A stretch of DNA of 64,000 nucleotides from Saussurea involucrata (Eukaryota; Streptophyta; Magnoliopsida; Asterales; Asteraceae), in NCBI GenBank assembly GCA_033807775.1, contig CM066313.1, positions 63,596,484-63,660,483 on the forward strand. Reading direction: 5' to 3'. The notes under the pieces are model-generated. The model saw only the letters and a list, made by a program, of their open reading frames with translations. It did no database searches and was not told the origin of the DNA. Positions 9,836-21,113 of the stretch are shown one piece after another. The stretch's first letter is position 1, and each line of letters opens with the position of its first letter. The position numbers and the translations under genes were made by a program.

Positions 9836-11491
9836 TGTAATACCCCGGGTAAGTCCGTTAGTTAAAAATCTCTTTCCGTTAAATTTAGTAACTTTAAATT
9901 GGAAGTTTAGGGTAAGTTTGGGTTAATTATTAAGTTTAGTGGTCTTTTGGTCATTAGTGGATAGTTAAAGGATTAAAGTGGTAAATATGGATAGATATTA
10001 TCCCTTAATGGAATCAGATATTTCATAACAACAAATATCCAGAAAATTCAGTGTATGTGTGTGTGTTTGAGACCAAAAGAGGAAAGAAGGGTTTGTGGCT
10101 AAAAGACTCAAATTGGTGTACTTGGAAGAGGAATTGAGGTATGTTACTTTACATTTTATGTTTGTAATTGCTATTAGGAAGTATCTATCGGATTAGAATT
10201 ATCACATCTGGACTGGAGATGATTTCAGTCGAATTATGGGTTGAAAATATGCAAACCGACAGAGGTTTCCGGATAGGATGAAGGTATCCGGGTAGTTTTG
10301 ATGAATGTGTCCGGTAGTTTTAGCGGATGGTGTCCGGAAGTGTTCTAGTGGTGTCCGGACAGGTCCTTTACCCGGTAAGTTCCTCTTTTCCATAAGTGTC
10401 CGGTTAAAATGAGATACCGGATGGTATCCGAATTGATTTGGTGTCCGGGTGTTATCCGGATTATTGATGTTGTCTGGGTAGTTATGTAATCCGGATTGTG
10501 TATGTTGTCTGGAATATGTGTGCTATCCGGAAAGGTTGTGTTGTCCGGATACTTTAGCTGATTAGTCAAACTTTGAGAGTTTTGATGCTTTTTAGTATCC
10601 AATAGCCTGTGTTTTGTTAAGTCATGGATATGAAATGAATGAGGACTGAATGTACTGTGGACTTGACTTAAGTTCGGGTTTGGGGGAAACATTTGAGGAT
10701 TTAAGTTCTTTAGAGTTCTTATCTTTAGTAAGACTTATGTGTTTTATATGGTAAAGAGATATATGCATCTATTTGTTTCAGATACTGTGAATCGAAGGTG
10801 AAAGCAGAGTTCTTTGTGGAGAACTGGAAAGAGTTTTGATAAAGCAAACCGGTGAGTTTTTACTTAAAATGTTTTCTAACTGGAATACATATATGTGAAT
10901 GAGTTTAATAATGTGCATATTGTGTTTATATTAGTATTACACTGCAATGGTGGTAGTTGGCCGGGCTTAGGACCGGTGTATGTTGGCTGTACAGAGGGAC
11001 AGTGGTGTTGGCTGTATTTAGTACAGTGGTGTAAATTAATTAATTGGCTCGCAACCAATTAATATGGCCAAGAGAATGAGATGGAAAGATACATGATGCA
11101 TGAGTTTTAATTGGTATTCCTATGTGAATTATGTGTATGATGTTGTGCCAATGATTTTTAACTAACGGGGATTTTCTCACTAGACCTCAAGGTCTAACCC
11201 TCATTTTGTTTTAAAAATATGTATTCCAGGTCGCGGATCGAGTAAGAGCAAATAAGAAGGTTAAACTGCGAATAGCTTTTGGAGGACTATGTAGTTGAAG
11301 ACTATGATGTGTTTAGTAGTTATAGCACGTTATTAGTAATGATGTAAATTTACTAAGTAAATGTTTGTAATGATGTATTGAATGTTTGTAAAGACTAGGG
11401 GACCGTATTTGTTATATAATGTATCTCTTGTTTTAACGACGTTATACAATGTATGCTATTTGAACTATGTATGGGATTTCGGGTCGTTACA
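9836..11491 (+). repeat. 5' LTR of G1
   Basis: It runs from TGTAATACCCCGGG to GGGTCGTTACA. Its TGTAAYACCC start is common in plant chromoviruses. A 340-bp segment (10225-10565) is packed with TCCGG words. A conserved block near 11175-11230 (CTCACTAGACCTCAAGGTC) precedes the U5 part. Confidence 0.95.
10225..10565 (+). repeat. TCCGG-rich block in G1 5' LTR
   Basis: About thirteen ATCCGG, GTCCGG or ACCGG words lie at irregular spacings of 15-40 bp. The same block recurs in the 3' LTR (19742-20045). A similar cluster occurs in element E (60165-60490). Confidence 0.75.
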
Positions 11492-11493
11492 GA

Positions 11494-11506
11494 TGGTATC
11501 AGAGCC
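11494..11506 (+). promoter_or_regulatory. Primer binding site of G1 (initiator tRNA-Met)
   Basis: TGGTATCAGAGCC begins two bases after the 5' LTR and is complementary to the 3' end of plant initiator tRNA-Met, the usual primer of chromoviruses. Confidence 0.93.
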
Positions 11507-11753
11507 CTAGTTTAAGGGATTTAGTTATCAGTATCTGTACCTAGACTTAAACTGCATGTTAAGTAGGATGTCCCTATTATTGTAGAACCTTGGGGTGTTA
11601 AATATAAAAAGGTAGAAGGAACATCATGTAAGGTAATTTCATTTTACACCTGGCCAGTGTAATTGTTATCTTACAGGTACATGTTTGAACTGGAATACCT
11701 TGTTATATGGGGTATGTGCTTATGTGTATATTAACCTTGTTTGAATCAACAGA

Positions 11754-12980
11754 ATAGCAAGTGGTACTAGACAAACGAATCGGGAAGGAGGAGGAAATCC
11801 GAATAGAACAAACCCAACAACCGGAGGAAGGGGAAGAGGGGGAGAAAGAGGTGGAGGCAGAATTGGAGGCAGAATTGGGGGTAGAACTGGGAGTGGAACT
11901 CCGCCGCGAGGTAATGAATTTGTTACTAGGGACGATTTAACAGCCGAAATGGGAAGACTGCAGGCCAGTATACAAGCCATGTTTGATCGAACTCGTCATA
12001 ATGAAGCTGATACACCAGATCCTAGTCAGGAAAACGAGATGCCTATTACACCTACAATCACACCAGTACTAAGAAAGTGTGACTATAAAATGTTCTTAAG
12101 TTGTAAGCCTCTAACTTACTCGGGAGATCGGGATCCAGTGAAAGCTATGAAGTGGCTGAAGGAAATAGAAGCTATCTTCAAGACTAGTAAATGCGCTGAA
12201 GAGGATAGAGTACTCTATGGAACTGCAATGTTGAAAGGCGATGCCCTATACCGGTGGAAAGCACATATGTCCTCGGGAGGATCTGATATATATTCTACTC
12301 ACTCTTGGGAAGAATTCGTGATAGTTTTTAGGAAACAGTTTTGTCCTCAAGCCACAGTTAAACAATCGGAAGGGGAGTTTATGAACTTACAACAAGGGAA
12401 TTTGTCAATTCGGGACTACACCGCTCGTTTCTTGGAAAAGTCTCGTTTTGCGGAATACTACGTTGCTATGGAGGCCATGAAGTTTGAAAGGTTTATCTTT
12501 GGATTGAATGCAGAAGACAGAAGTTTTGTGATTGCTAAAGGACCATAAACTTTCTCCGCCGCAGTAGACGCCGCGGAAACCGTGGAACAAGATAAAGGGA
12601 GAAGTACTAGTGATAAGAATGTGGGGAAAAGAAAGTGGGAAGGACCGCAATATGATCCGAAGAAGTCCAGATTTCAGCGATTTGATAACCGTCCACCTTT
12701 CCGACCAGTTGAAAGACCTTGCCCAAAGTGCCACCGTTTTCATCAAGGAAGTTGTCAAGTGGATCCTAGAAACTGTTATAAGAGTGGAAAGATCGGTCAT
12801 ATTGCTAAAGACTGTCGAGTAGTTAGATTTTGTTACTCGTGCAATTCTCCTAATCACTTTCAGTCCGATTGTCCACTAGGGAGGATACAACCGGGTGGTA
12901 CGTCAATAAGACCAACGGGTGTTAGACCGGTAGTACCAAGGCCAGAAGTACCAAGAGAAAGGGGCCGTGCCTTCCAGATG
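11754..12980 (+). pseudogene. G1 gag
   Basis: A glycine/arginine-rich N-terminus (GGRGRGGERGGG) is in frame from 11754. That position reads ATA-GCA where an ATG start is expected, suggesting a start-codon mutation; the next ATG is at 11949. The Retrotrans_gag-type core (LTYSGDRDPVKAMKWLKEI to FIFGLNAEDRSFV) spans about 12110-12530. A TAA at 12546-12548 interrupts it just before the FSAAVDAAE segment. Two knuckle-like motifs follow, CYKSGKIGHIAKDC (second Cys replaced by Ser) and CYSCNSPNHFQSDC. The first knuckle cannot bind zinc normally. Confidence 0.88.
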
Positions 12981-14105
12981 ACAGAGCAAGAAGCGGATGA
13001 GACTCCCGATGTGGTTACAGGTACATTCTTAATAAATTCTACACGTGCTAAAGTGTTATTTGATTCCGGTGCAAACCGATCGTTTGTGTCGCCTTCTTTT
13101 GCTGCCTATATGCATTTAAAGCCTAAAGTGTTAGATCATGCGTTAATGGTAGATACGGCTAATGATAATCAAGTACCGGTTAATGAGGTATTTGATAGTT
13201 GTGTAATAAACATAGATGGGTGTGGAGTGCCTATTCAGTTATTTCCTATAGCCTTGATCGAGTTTGATGTGGTAGTGGGAATGGATTGGTTAGCCGAGAA
13301 TCAGGCTAATATAGTTTGTGATAAGAAGTTGATAAATGTTGTCTTACCTGAGAAGGGACCAGTAGTGATTTATGGTGACCGTAGAAATCATCAGTCTTGC
13401 CTTATCTCTTTGTTGAAAGCTCGTAAGTGTATCAATAAAGGCTGCTCAAGTTATTTAGCTTATGTGATAGATATTAAGCTAGAAAAGAATAAACTGGGAG
13501 ATATTCCGGTTGTTCGTGAATTTCCGGAAGTTTTTCCAGAAGATCTGACTAGCCTTCCGCCCGTTAGACAAGTAGAGTTTGGTATAGATCTGATTCCTGG
13601 AGCCGCTCCTATTGCCCGTGCACCGTATCGTTTAGCGCCACCAGAGATGAAAGAGATGATGACTCAACTGCAGGATCTTTCAGATAAAGGCTTCATCAGA
13701 CCCAGTTCTTCGCCGTGGGGAGCACCGATTCTGTTTGTGAAAAAGAAGGATGGTTCGATGAGAATGTGTATTGATTACCGAGAGCTGAATAAGCGCACGA
13801 TCAAGAACAAGTATCCGCTTCCTAGAATTGATGACCTCTTTGATCAACTAGTTGGAGCTTGCTATTTCTCCAAGATTGATCTGAGATCTGGTTATCATCA
13901 GCTGAAGATTAAAGAAGAAGACGTTCTGAAAACTGCTTTTCGCACACGGTATGGTCACTATGAATTCTTAGTAATGCCCTTTGGATTGACGAATGCCCCA
14001 GCTGCTTTTATGGATTTAATAAATCGAGTATGTAAGCCATATCTCGATAAATTCGTTATTGTGTTTATTGATGATATCCTTATCTACTCCTGGTCCAAAG
14101 AAGAG
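12981..14105 (+). pseudogene. G1 protease and reverse transcriptase N-terminal half
   Basis: This continues the gag frame without a break. The retropepsin motif LFDSGANRSFVS lies near 13050-13090 and its partner VVVGMDWLAENQA near 13270. RT begins around PYRLAPPEMKEMMTQL. It shows FVKKKDGSMRMCIDYRELN, KIDLRSGYHQLKI and the catalytic FIDDILIYS (about 14065-14091, two Asp present). The frame is cut at WSKEE (14105) by the solo LTR and resumes at 17052 with HAQHLRLILELL. Confidence 0.93.
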
Positions 14106-15108
14106 TGTAACACCCTCAAATTTGGAACGAGCAACTAACTTTAATTTTCAATAAATTAACCAAAATAGATGGATTCATTTCTACAATTCATTCCTCAAAA
14201 TAACTTGGAATTTAAAACATTATAATTCCCACAATAAAATAACTTAAACGGGTGCTACTTAACATAACACAATTTGCTAATTCCAAATAAGTGCATAAGT
14301 CTTCACTACTCAAGTCACCTCACGTGCACACTACTAGTACACGCCACTTCACAATGTAGCTAGAGCTACCCCAACCTGAGCCTGTTGCACATGCCGACAA
14401 ATAAAAAGGGTTAGGCTTACGCCTAGTGAGTTCAAGCATTTTATCATGACTATATAAAAACATAAATCGAAAGAGTAATAGTTTTAGTCATGATTTATAA
14501 AGGGTTTACTTTAGTTGCAAATCACCCATTTTCCAACTCACACATTTCCCATGCTAAAATCTTTATTATAACATGATTTCCCAAAAATAGACTTATTCAC
14601 AAAGTCCACGAAAAATGTGAAATAGCATTTGATACTCAAGACGATTAAACGCATAATTATTTGCCTTTGTCCCAAAACATCCCAAAACATGGATGAAACA
14701 GAATCCACAACTTATATAACGTGGGAATGCAATTCTCATAAATATGATGCATTACCGAAAACATGGATAAATACAAATACCCGAAACATCTCTCACGGAT
14801 GAGACATAAACCATAACTTACGTACCATGGAAAACAATCCATATAAATATAACACGTCACCGAAAACATGAGTAGCAACAAATACCCAAAACAACACCTT
14901 TCGGTGACGGGGGAGGCCCGTATACATCGCACGTGACGGAACACTAAAGTGGGTCACTTACTATGTAATAAAAACACCCACGTGGATGACTCTCTTAAAA
15001 CTGAGCTCACTCACTCCAGATCTATTGCCCACGAGACTAGGATGCCCCCAACTTCAACCACTCCAGGTCTATACATTGGGTCACCAAATCCACAACAGCA
15101 CATTAGGG

Positions 15109-15286
15109 ATTACACCTTACTGCCCACGAGACGACGCCCAACCATATAGGTCCACGCCTTACTTATCATGGAACCCGATGCCTATCCCGTGCTAAGCACA
15201 TATATGTAATTACACCTTACTGCCCATGAGACGACGCCCGACCATCTAGGTCCACGCCTTACTTATCATGGAACCCGATGCCTATT
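15109..15286 (-). repeat. Tandem duplication (~78 bp) inside the solo LTR
   Basis: A block containing CACGAGACGACGCCC, or its variant, and CTTACTTATCATGGAACCCG occurs at about 15109-15186 and 15209-15286. Related GAGCTCA and TTGCCC.CGAGAC segments flank it near 15000 and 15320. This part of the LTR has grown by local duplication. Confidence 0.75.
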
Positions 15287-16701
15287 ATGTGCTACAAAAG
15301 AAACTAACGTCTCATAAACTGAGCTCAATCATCCCGATCTCTTGCCCGCGAGACTTGGAAAACTCAACAGCCTATGGATCCAAAGCTAACAAGGTCTAAA
15401 TATTACACGACCCCAAATGAATAAACAAATGCATTCAAAACATGCAATTTCCCAATAACGTGAATCATGATCAAAACTCAACTCTGAGCTATCAACACTG
15501 GACAAATGTCCCCAAGACTTGATAAAATTCGATACCGAGCCACAAACTCAACTAACTCAAAAGATAGATTATGAAAGTCATAAAATGACATCAAATACGA
15601 CAACACCAACCGTTTGCCAGTAAATACCTCAAATCCATGAAAACCCGAAATAAAACCTTGGATCGGGAAAACCCTCCTTTCCAAGGACTCACACCTTTAC
15701 ATTTTCAAAACATCACACGATGTACTATATACATATTCACAAAATATTCACAAAATGCATTTTCATAACAAATAGACTCCATTTATCACATAAATCAACA
15801 ACTCATTTTCATGTATGATTTATTCATCACATTTTTCCCAAATCCCAAATGTAAGTGTTTTACCATATTTACAACCATAAATACTTCAAAGGTTGAAACC
15901 CATCAAATAACTCGACATTGATAATTTTCATGTAAAACACATAATTACTTGGAAATTAACATTTTGGCATGTACAAAGTTTATGCAAAGTAACTTGAACT
16001 CACCTTTGCTAGATTTAGCTAAATCTAGATTTTTCCCCAAACGTATGCTCCTTTGATGCACATGAATCCTCAAACCAAAACTTCAAAACCTAAATCCATA
16101 ATTTCCCACCATTAATAACTACATTTAACCATTTAGAATTGTTCTCCAAACATCAACCATCAAAATCTCCATTTATACCCAAAACCTCAATTTGACCTAA
16201 CTTCTCCAAAATCATCCAAACCGAAATTGGATAAGCAAAATACTAGAAGATCATCAATGGAACATTTCTAACTCATATGAAAGTATAGAAGCTAGTAGGA
16301 TGAACTCACCACTTAGGTTTTGATGAAAACCTAGAAAATCCCAAAAATCTCTAGTGATGTGGATGAGACTTGTTCTTGCATCAATGAATGAAACCACTAG
16401 CATAAAATGGAGAAGGAACACATTAATCTCCATGAACAAGTCCCAAAATCAGTTAGGGTTGGTGAGGAAGCAAGGGAAAACGATTTGGGAGAGAAAGGGA
16501 AGAGATTTGAGAGACTTACCACCACCAAACACCTTTGAATCTCTCTATGAACTTCAAAACTCTTTCTAGATCCTTGAAGAGCTCTCAAAATCGGAACCAT
16601 GGCCACTTGAATCGCCAAAATCGGAGGTGAAACGAGGGAGATATGAAGAAATGAAGTTTGGGGTGTGAAATTCGTATTTGACAGCAACCAGGTACCCGAC
16701 C

Positions 16702-16831
16702 GCGACAATGACACGCGACAATGACACGGTCATTGTCGCTGGTCATAGTCACTGGTGGTGTACCGTAGGTTGTACCCTTTTCGCGACAATGACACGCGAC
16801 AATGACACGGTCATTGTCGCTGGTCATAGTC
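16702..16831. repeat. Duplicated palindromic hairpin in the solo LTR
   Basis: A 10-bp perfect inverted repeat (GCGACAATGA / TCATTGTCGC, 5-nt loop) occurs at 16715-16739 and again at 16796-16820, 81 bp apart. Each copy is followed by TGGTCATAGTC. Confidence 0.8.
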
Positions 16832-17046
16832 GCACAAAGTGTACTGAAACTGTTTTGACCATAACTTCTTCGTTATAGCTCCGATTTCGCTCCGGGAAGA
16901 ACCGTTGGACTCGTATTCGAATTCCCCATCCAACAAGACCATAAAATCTAGGATTTAATTTAAAATCCTATTTTTCATATTTTTCTTAAAAGATCGATTC
17001 CACACTGAATCGAAGTTGTACTTATCCGAAAATTACGGGTGTTACA

Positions 17047-19122
17047 AAGAGCACGCCCAACATCTTCGTTTAATTCTGGAATTGTTGAAGAAGGAACAGT
17101 TATATGCTAAGTTCTTTAAATGTGAATTCTGGCTACGAGAAGTTCAGTTTCTCGGGCATGTAGTTTCCGAGAAAGGTATTCAAGTTGATCCGACGAAGGT
17201 AGAAGCAATTGAAAAATGGGAACCGCCGAAGACGCCAACGGAAGTACGAAGTTTTCTGGGTTTAGCCGGTTACTATCGAAAGTTTATAAAAGATTTTTCT
17301 CGTATCGCTACGCCTCTCACTAAGCTAACCCGGAAGAATCTAGAGTTTGAATGGAAAGCAGAACAGGATGAAGCATTCAGGGTATTGAAAGAGAAACTTT
17401 GCAGTGCGCCGATTTTGTCACTACCAGAAGGTTCCGAAGACTTTGTTGTTTATAGTGATGCTTCCAAATTGGGATTGGGTTGTGTACTAATGCAGCGTGG
17501 GAAAGTTATCGCTTATGCTTCTCGTCAACTAAAGGATCATGAACGACAGTATCCTACGCACGACATGGAACTGGCAGCAGTTGTTTTCGCGTTGAAGATT
17601 TGGAGACATTACCTTTACGGCTCTAAATGTCAAATTTATACTGATCATAAGAGTCTCCAACATCTTTTCGATCAGAAGGAACTAAATATGAGGCAAAGAA
17701 GATGGCTAGAGTTGGTGAATGATTACGACTGTGAGATTCTTTATCATCCTGGAAAGGAGAATGTGGTAGCTGATGCACTGAGTCGTCAAGAAAGGAGTGG
17801 AACGATAAAAGCCATTGCACTAAGAGCTGAACTCGTACCTAACATATTCGATGAACTGAAGAAGTGCCAAGTGGAAGCTTTTCAAGAAGAACATTTGAAA
17901 TCAGAACGGTTAGTGGGGTTATCAGCATTCCTAGTGAAAGGTGATCGTGGGTTATTGTGTCTGGGGAACAAAATTTGGATGCCTCGTTTGGGTGGTTTAC
18001 GTGATCGTGTACTACAAGAAGCTCATCAATCTCGATTCTCTATTCACCCAGGTACGAATAAGATGTACAAAGACCTAAAACAATTCTATTGGTGGTCGGG
18101 AATAAAAAGAAGCATTGCTCAGTATGTGGAAGGTTGTACTACTTGTAAGAAGGTGAAGATTGAACATCAAAAGCCGTTTGGGCAATTACAACGTTTAGAA
18201 ATACCGATGTGGAAATGGGATCAAATTACTATAGATTTCATCACGAGGTTACCAAGGACTCCGAAAGGGTTTGATGCTATTTGGGTGATCGTTGACAGGT
18301 TGACAAAGTCTGCTCACTTCCTACCAATAAAGGAAACCTATTCATTGGAAAGATTAGCCAAAGTGTATATCAACAAAATAGTAACACAACATGGAGTTCC
18401 AATTTCGATTATCTCTGATCGTGACAGCCGTTTTACCTCAAGATTCTGGAGAAGTTTTCAAAAGGAAATGGGAACGCAGATAATGTTAAGTACATCGTAT
18501 CATCCTCAAACTGACAGTCAGAGTGAACGGACGATTCAGACTTTAGAAGACATGCTCCGGTCAACAGTTACCATTGTTGACTTTGGGGGGATCGTGGGAT
18601 AAGCACTTGCCACTGATAGAATTTTCCTACATCAACAGTTACCATTCCAGCATACAAGCGGCACCGTTTGAAGTTCTGTATGGTAGAAAATGCCGAACGC
18701 CTCTGTGTTGGAACGAAGTGGGTGAGAAACAGTTAGCAGGGCCAAATATAGTTCAGTTGACCGCGGATAAGATTTCTCAGATTCGGGAACGTTTGAAAGT
18801 AACTCAAGACAGACAGAAAAGCTACGCCGACCGACACCGAAAACCGTTAGAGTTCCAACTTGGAGATTTTGTGATGTTAAAAGTCTCGCCTTGGAAAGGA
18901 GTCATTCGATTCGGGAAACAAGGTAAACTGAGCCCGAGGTACATTGCGCCTTTTGCAATCATAGAAAGGATCGGTGAAGTAGCCTACAGGTTAGATCTTC
19001 CGCCAGAGTTAAGCAGGATTCATAACGCGTTTCATGTATCGAATTTCCGAAAATGTTTGGTTACGCCGGATCAGGCAGTTTCTCTACCAGATATACAAGT
19101 TGATGAAAAGTTGAGTTATGTA
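17047..19122 (+). pseudogene. G1 RT C-terminal half, RNase H and integrase
   Basis: It resumes at HAQHLRLILELLKKEQLYAK after the target duplication. The RT thumb (FLGHVVSEKGI, SFLGLAGYYRKFI) and RNase H (YSDASKLGLGCVLMQ, THDMELAAVVFALK, YTDHKSLQHLF, ENVVADALSR) are complete. Integrase shows its HHCC region (HPGTNKMYKDLKQFYWW, CTTCKK), the core DFITRLP and ISDRDSRF, and a Glu in QSERTIQTLE. One extra G in the six-G run at 18585-18590 shifts the frame before WDKHLPLIEFSY. The GPY/F-like module (SPRYIAPFAIIERIGEVAY) follows in the new frame. A stop at 19123 separates it from the chromodomain. Confidence 0.93.
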
Positions 19123-19125
19123 TAA

Positions 19126-19278
19126 GAACCTGAAGCCATAGTTGACCATAAAGTTAAAGTGTTGCGGAACAAAGTAATCAGACAAGTGAAAGTTCAGTGG
19201 AGACATCATAAGGGGCAGGATGCTACATGGGAATCGGAATCAGAGATGAGAACTAAGTACCCGTACCTTTTTTCTTAA
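19126..19278 (+). pseudogene. G1 integrase C-terminal chromodomain
   Basis: The frame after the TAA at 19123-19125 encodes EPEAIVDHKVKVLRNKVIRQ and then VQWRHHKGQDATWE, a chromodomain of the type found at the end of plant chromovirus integrases. It ends at TAA 19276-19278. In related proteins this domain helps direct integration to chromatin. The stop just before it would remove it. Confidence 0.85.
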
Positions 19279-19303
19279 CCAAATTCCGGGAAGGAATTCT
19301 TTT

Positions 19304-19316
19304 AAGGGGGAGATGA
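19304..19316 (+). promoter_or_regulatory. Polypurine tract of G1
   Basis: AAGGGGGAGATGA directly precedes the 3' LTR and is the plus-strand primer. Confidence 0.9.
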
Positions 19317-20972
19317 TGTAATACCCCGGGTAAGTCCGTTAGTTAAAAATCTCTTTCCGTTAAATTGAGTAACTTTAAATTGGAAGTTTAGGGTAAGTTT
19401 GGGTTAATTATTAAGTTTAGTGGTCTTTTGGTCATTAGTGGATAGTTAAAGGATTAAAGTGGTAAATATGGATAGATATTATCCCTTAATGGAATCAGAT
19501 ATTTCATAACAGCAAGTATCCAGAAAATTCAGTGTATGTGTGTGTGTTTGAGACCAAAAGAGGAAAGAAGGGTTTGTGGCTAAAAGACTCAAATTGGTGT
19601 ACTTGGAAGAGGAATTGAGGTATGTTACTTTACATTTTATGTTTGTAACTGCTATTAGGAAGTATCTATCGGATTAGAATTATCACATCTAGACTGGAGA
19701 TGATTTTAGTCGAATTCTGGGTTGAAAATATGCAAACCGACAGAGGTTTCCGGATAGGATGAAGGTATCCGGGTAGTTTTGATGAATGTGTCCGGTAGTT
19801 TTAGCTGATGGTGTCCGGAAGTGTTCTAGTGGTGTCCGGACAGGTCCTTTACCTGGTAAGTTCCTCTTTTCCATAAGTGTCCGGTTAAAATAAGATACCG
19901 GATGGTATCCGGATTGATTTGGTGTCCGGGTGTTATCCGGATTATTGACGTTGTCCGGGTAGTTATGTAATCCGGATTGTGTATGTTGTCCGGAATATGG
20001 GTGCTATCCGGAAAGGTTGTGTTGTCCGGATACTTTAGCTGATTAGTCAAACTTTGAGAGTTTTGATGTTTTTTAGTATCCAGTAGCCCGTGTTTTGTTA
20101 AGTCATGGATAGGAAATGAATGAGGACTGAATGTACTGTGGACTTGACTTAAGTTCGGGTTTGGGGGCATCATTTGAGAATTTGAGTTCTTTAGAGTTCT
20201 TAGCTTTAGTAAGACTTATGTGTTTTATATGGTAAAGAGATATCTGCATCTATTTGTTTCAGATACTGTGAATCGAAGGTGAAAACAGAGTTCTTTGTGG
20301 AGAACTGGAAAGAGTTTTGATAAAGCAAACCGGTGAGTTTTTACTTAAAATATTTTCTAACTGGAATACATATATGTGAATGAGTGTAATAATGTGCATA
20401 TTGTGTTTATATGAGTATTACACTGCAAGGGTGCTAGTTGGCCGGGCTTAGGACCGGTGTATGTTGGCTGTTCAGAGGGACAGTGGTGTTGGCTGTATTC
20501 AGTACAGTGGTGTAAATTAATTAATTGGCTCGTAACCAATTAATATGGCCAAGAGAATGAGTTGGAAAGATACATGATTCATGAGTTTTAATTGGTATTC
20601 CTATGTGAATTATGTGTATGATGTTGTGCCAATGATTTTTAACTAACGGGGATTTTCTCACTAGACCTCAAGGTCTAACCCTCATTTTGTTTTAAAAATA
20701 TGTATTCCAGGTCGCGGATCGAGTAAGAGCAAATAAGAAGGTTAAACTGCGAATAACTTTTGGAGGACTATGTAGTTGAAGACTATGATGTGTTTAGTAG
20801 TTATAGCACGTTATTAGTAATGATGTAAATTTACTAAGTAAACGTTTGTAATGATGTATTAAATGTTTGTAAAGACTAGGGGACCGTATTTGTTATACAA
20901 TGTATCTCTTGTTTTAACGACGTTATGCAATGTATGCTATTTGAACTATGTATGGGATTCCGGGTCGTTACA
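19317..20972 (+). repeat. 3' LTR of G1
   Basis: The 1656-bp copy of 9836-11491 has the same ends (TGTAATACCCC ... CGTTACA). It differs from the 5' LTR by scattered substitutions only. The TGACA target duplication follows at 20973. Confidence 0.95.
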
Positions 20973-21113
20973 TGACACCCCTGATGAACTTATCGCTTTT
21001 GTCAGGAAAATGGAAGTCCTGATTAATATGACTGTTCGCTCAATAAGAAGTGATCACGAGACTGAATTCAAAAACAGTTCCCTTGATAATTTCTCTGAAA
21101 GTAAGGGTATATC
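20973..21113 (+). pseudogene. Element B integrase, middle piece
   Basis: It resumes exactly at the duplicated TGACA and encodes TPDELIAFVRKMEVLINMTV and RSIRSDHETEFKNSS, the integrase block with the second catalytic Asp, up to SESKGIS. It matches element A 1041-1180. Interrupted at 21113 by G2. Confidence 0.9.

Larger units (their letters stand above)
14106..17046 (-). mobile_element. Solo LTR of another gypsy element, inserted in G1 RT
   Basis: The 2941-bp block begins TGTAACACCC and ends GGGTGTTACA, with a target duplication AAGAG at 14101-14105 and 17047-17051. It has no coding capacity, primer site or polypurine tract inside. It is therefore best read as one LTR left after LTR-LTR recombination. 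Orientation is taken as minus. Read that way it begins TGTAACACCCGTAATTTTCG and, near its end, carries CTCACTAGGCGTAAGCC, which parallels the CTCACTAGACC block near the end of the G1 LTR. A large non-autonomous element is the alternative. Confidence 0.85.
9836..20972 (+). mobile_element. G1: Ty3/gypsy chromovirus (Tekay/Del-like) inserted in element B
   Basis: The two LTRs are both 1656 bp and are flanked by a 5-bp target duplication TGACA (9831-9835 and 20973-20977), which proves the boundaries. Internal order is gag, protease, RT, RNase H, integrase, chromodomain; integrase after RT is diagnostic of gypsy. The LTRs differ at roughly 40 positions by eye (about 2.5%), so the insertion is not recent. 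RT is split by a solo LTR. Gag and integrase carry a stop and a frameshift, so this copy is not autonomous. Confidence 0.96.

Noticed and set aside
14657..14944. Cys/Tyr-rich ORF in the solo LTR
   Set aside because: It comes from a local imperfect repeat (ACCGAAAACATG and CCATATAAATAT words) with no recognisable domain.
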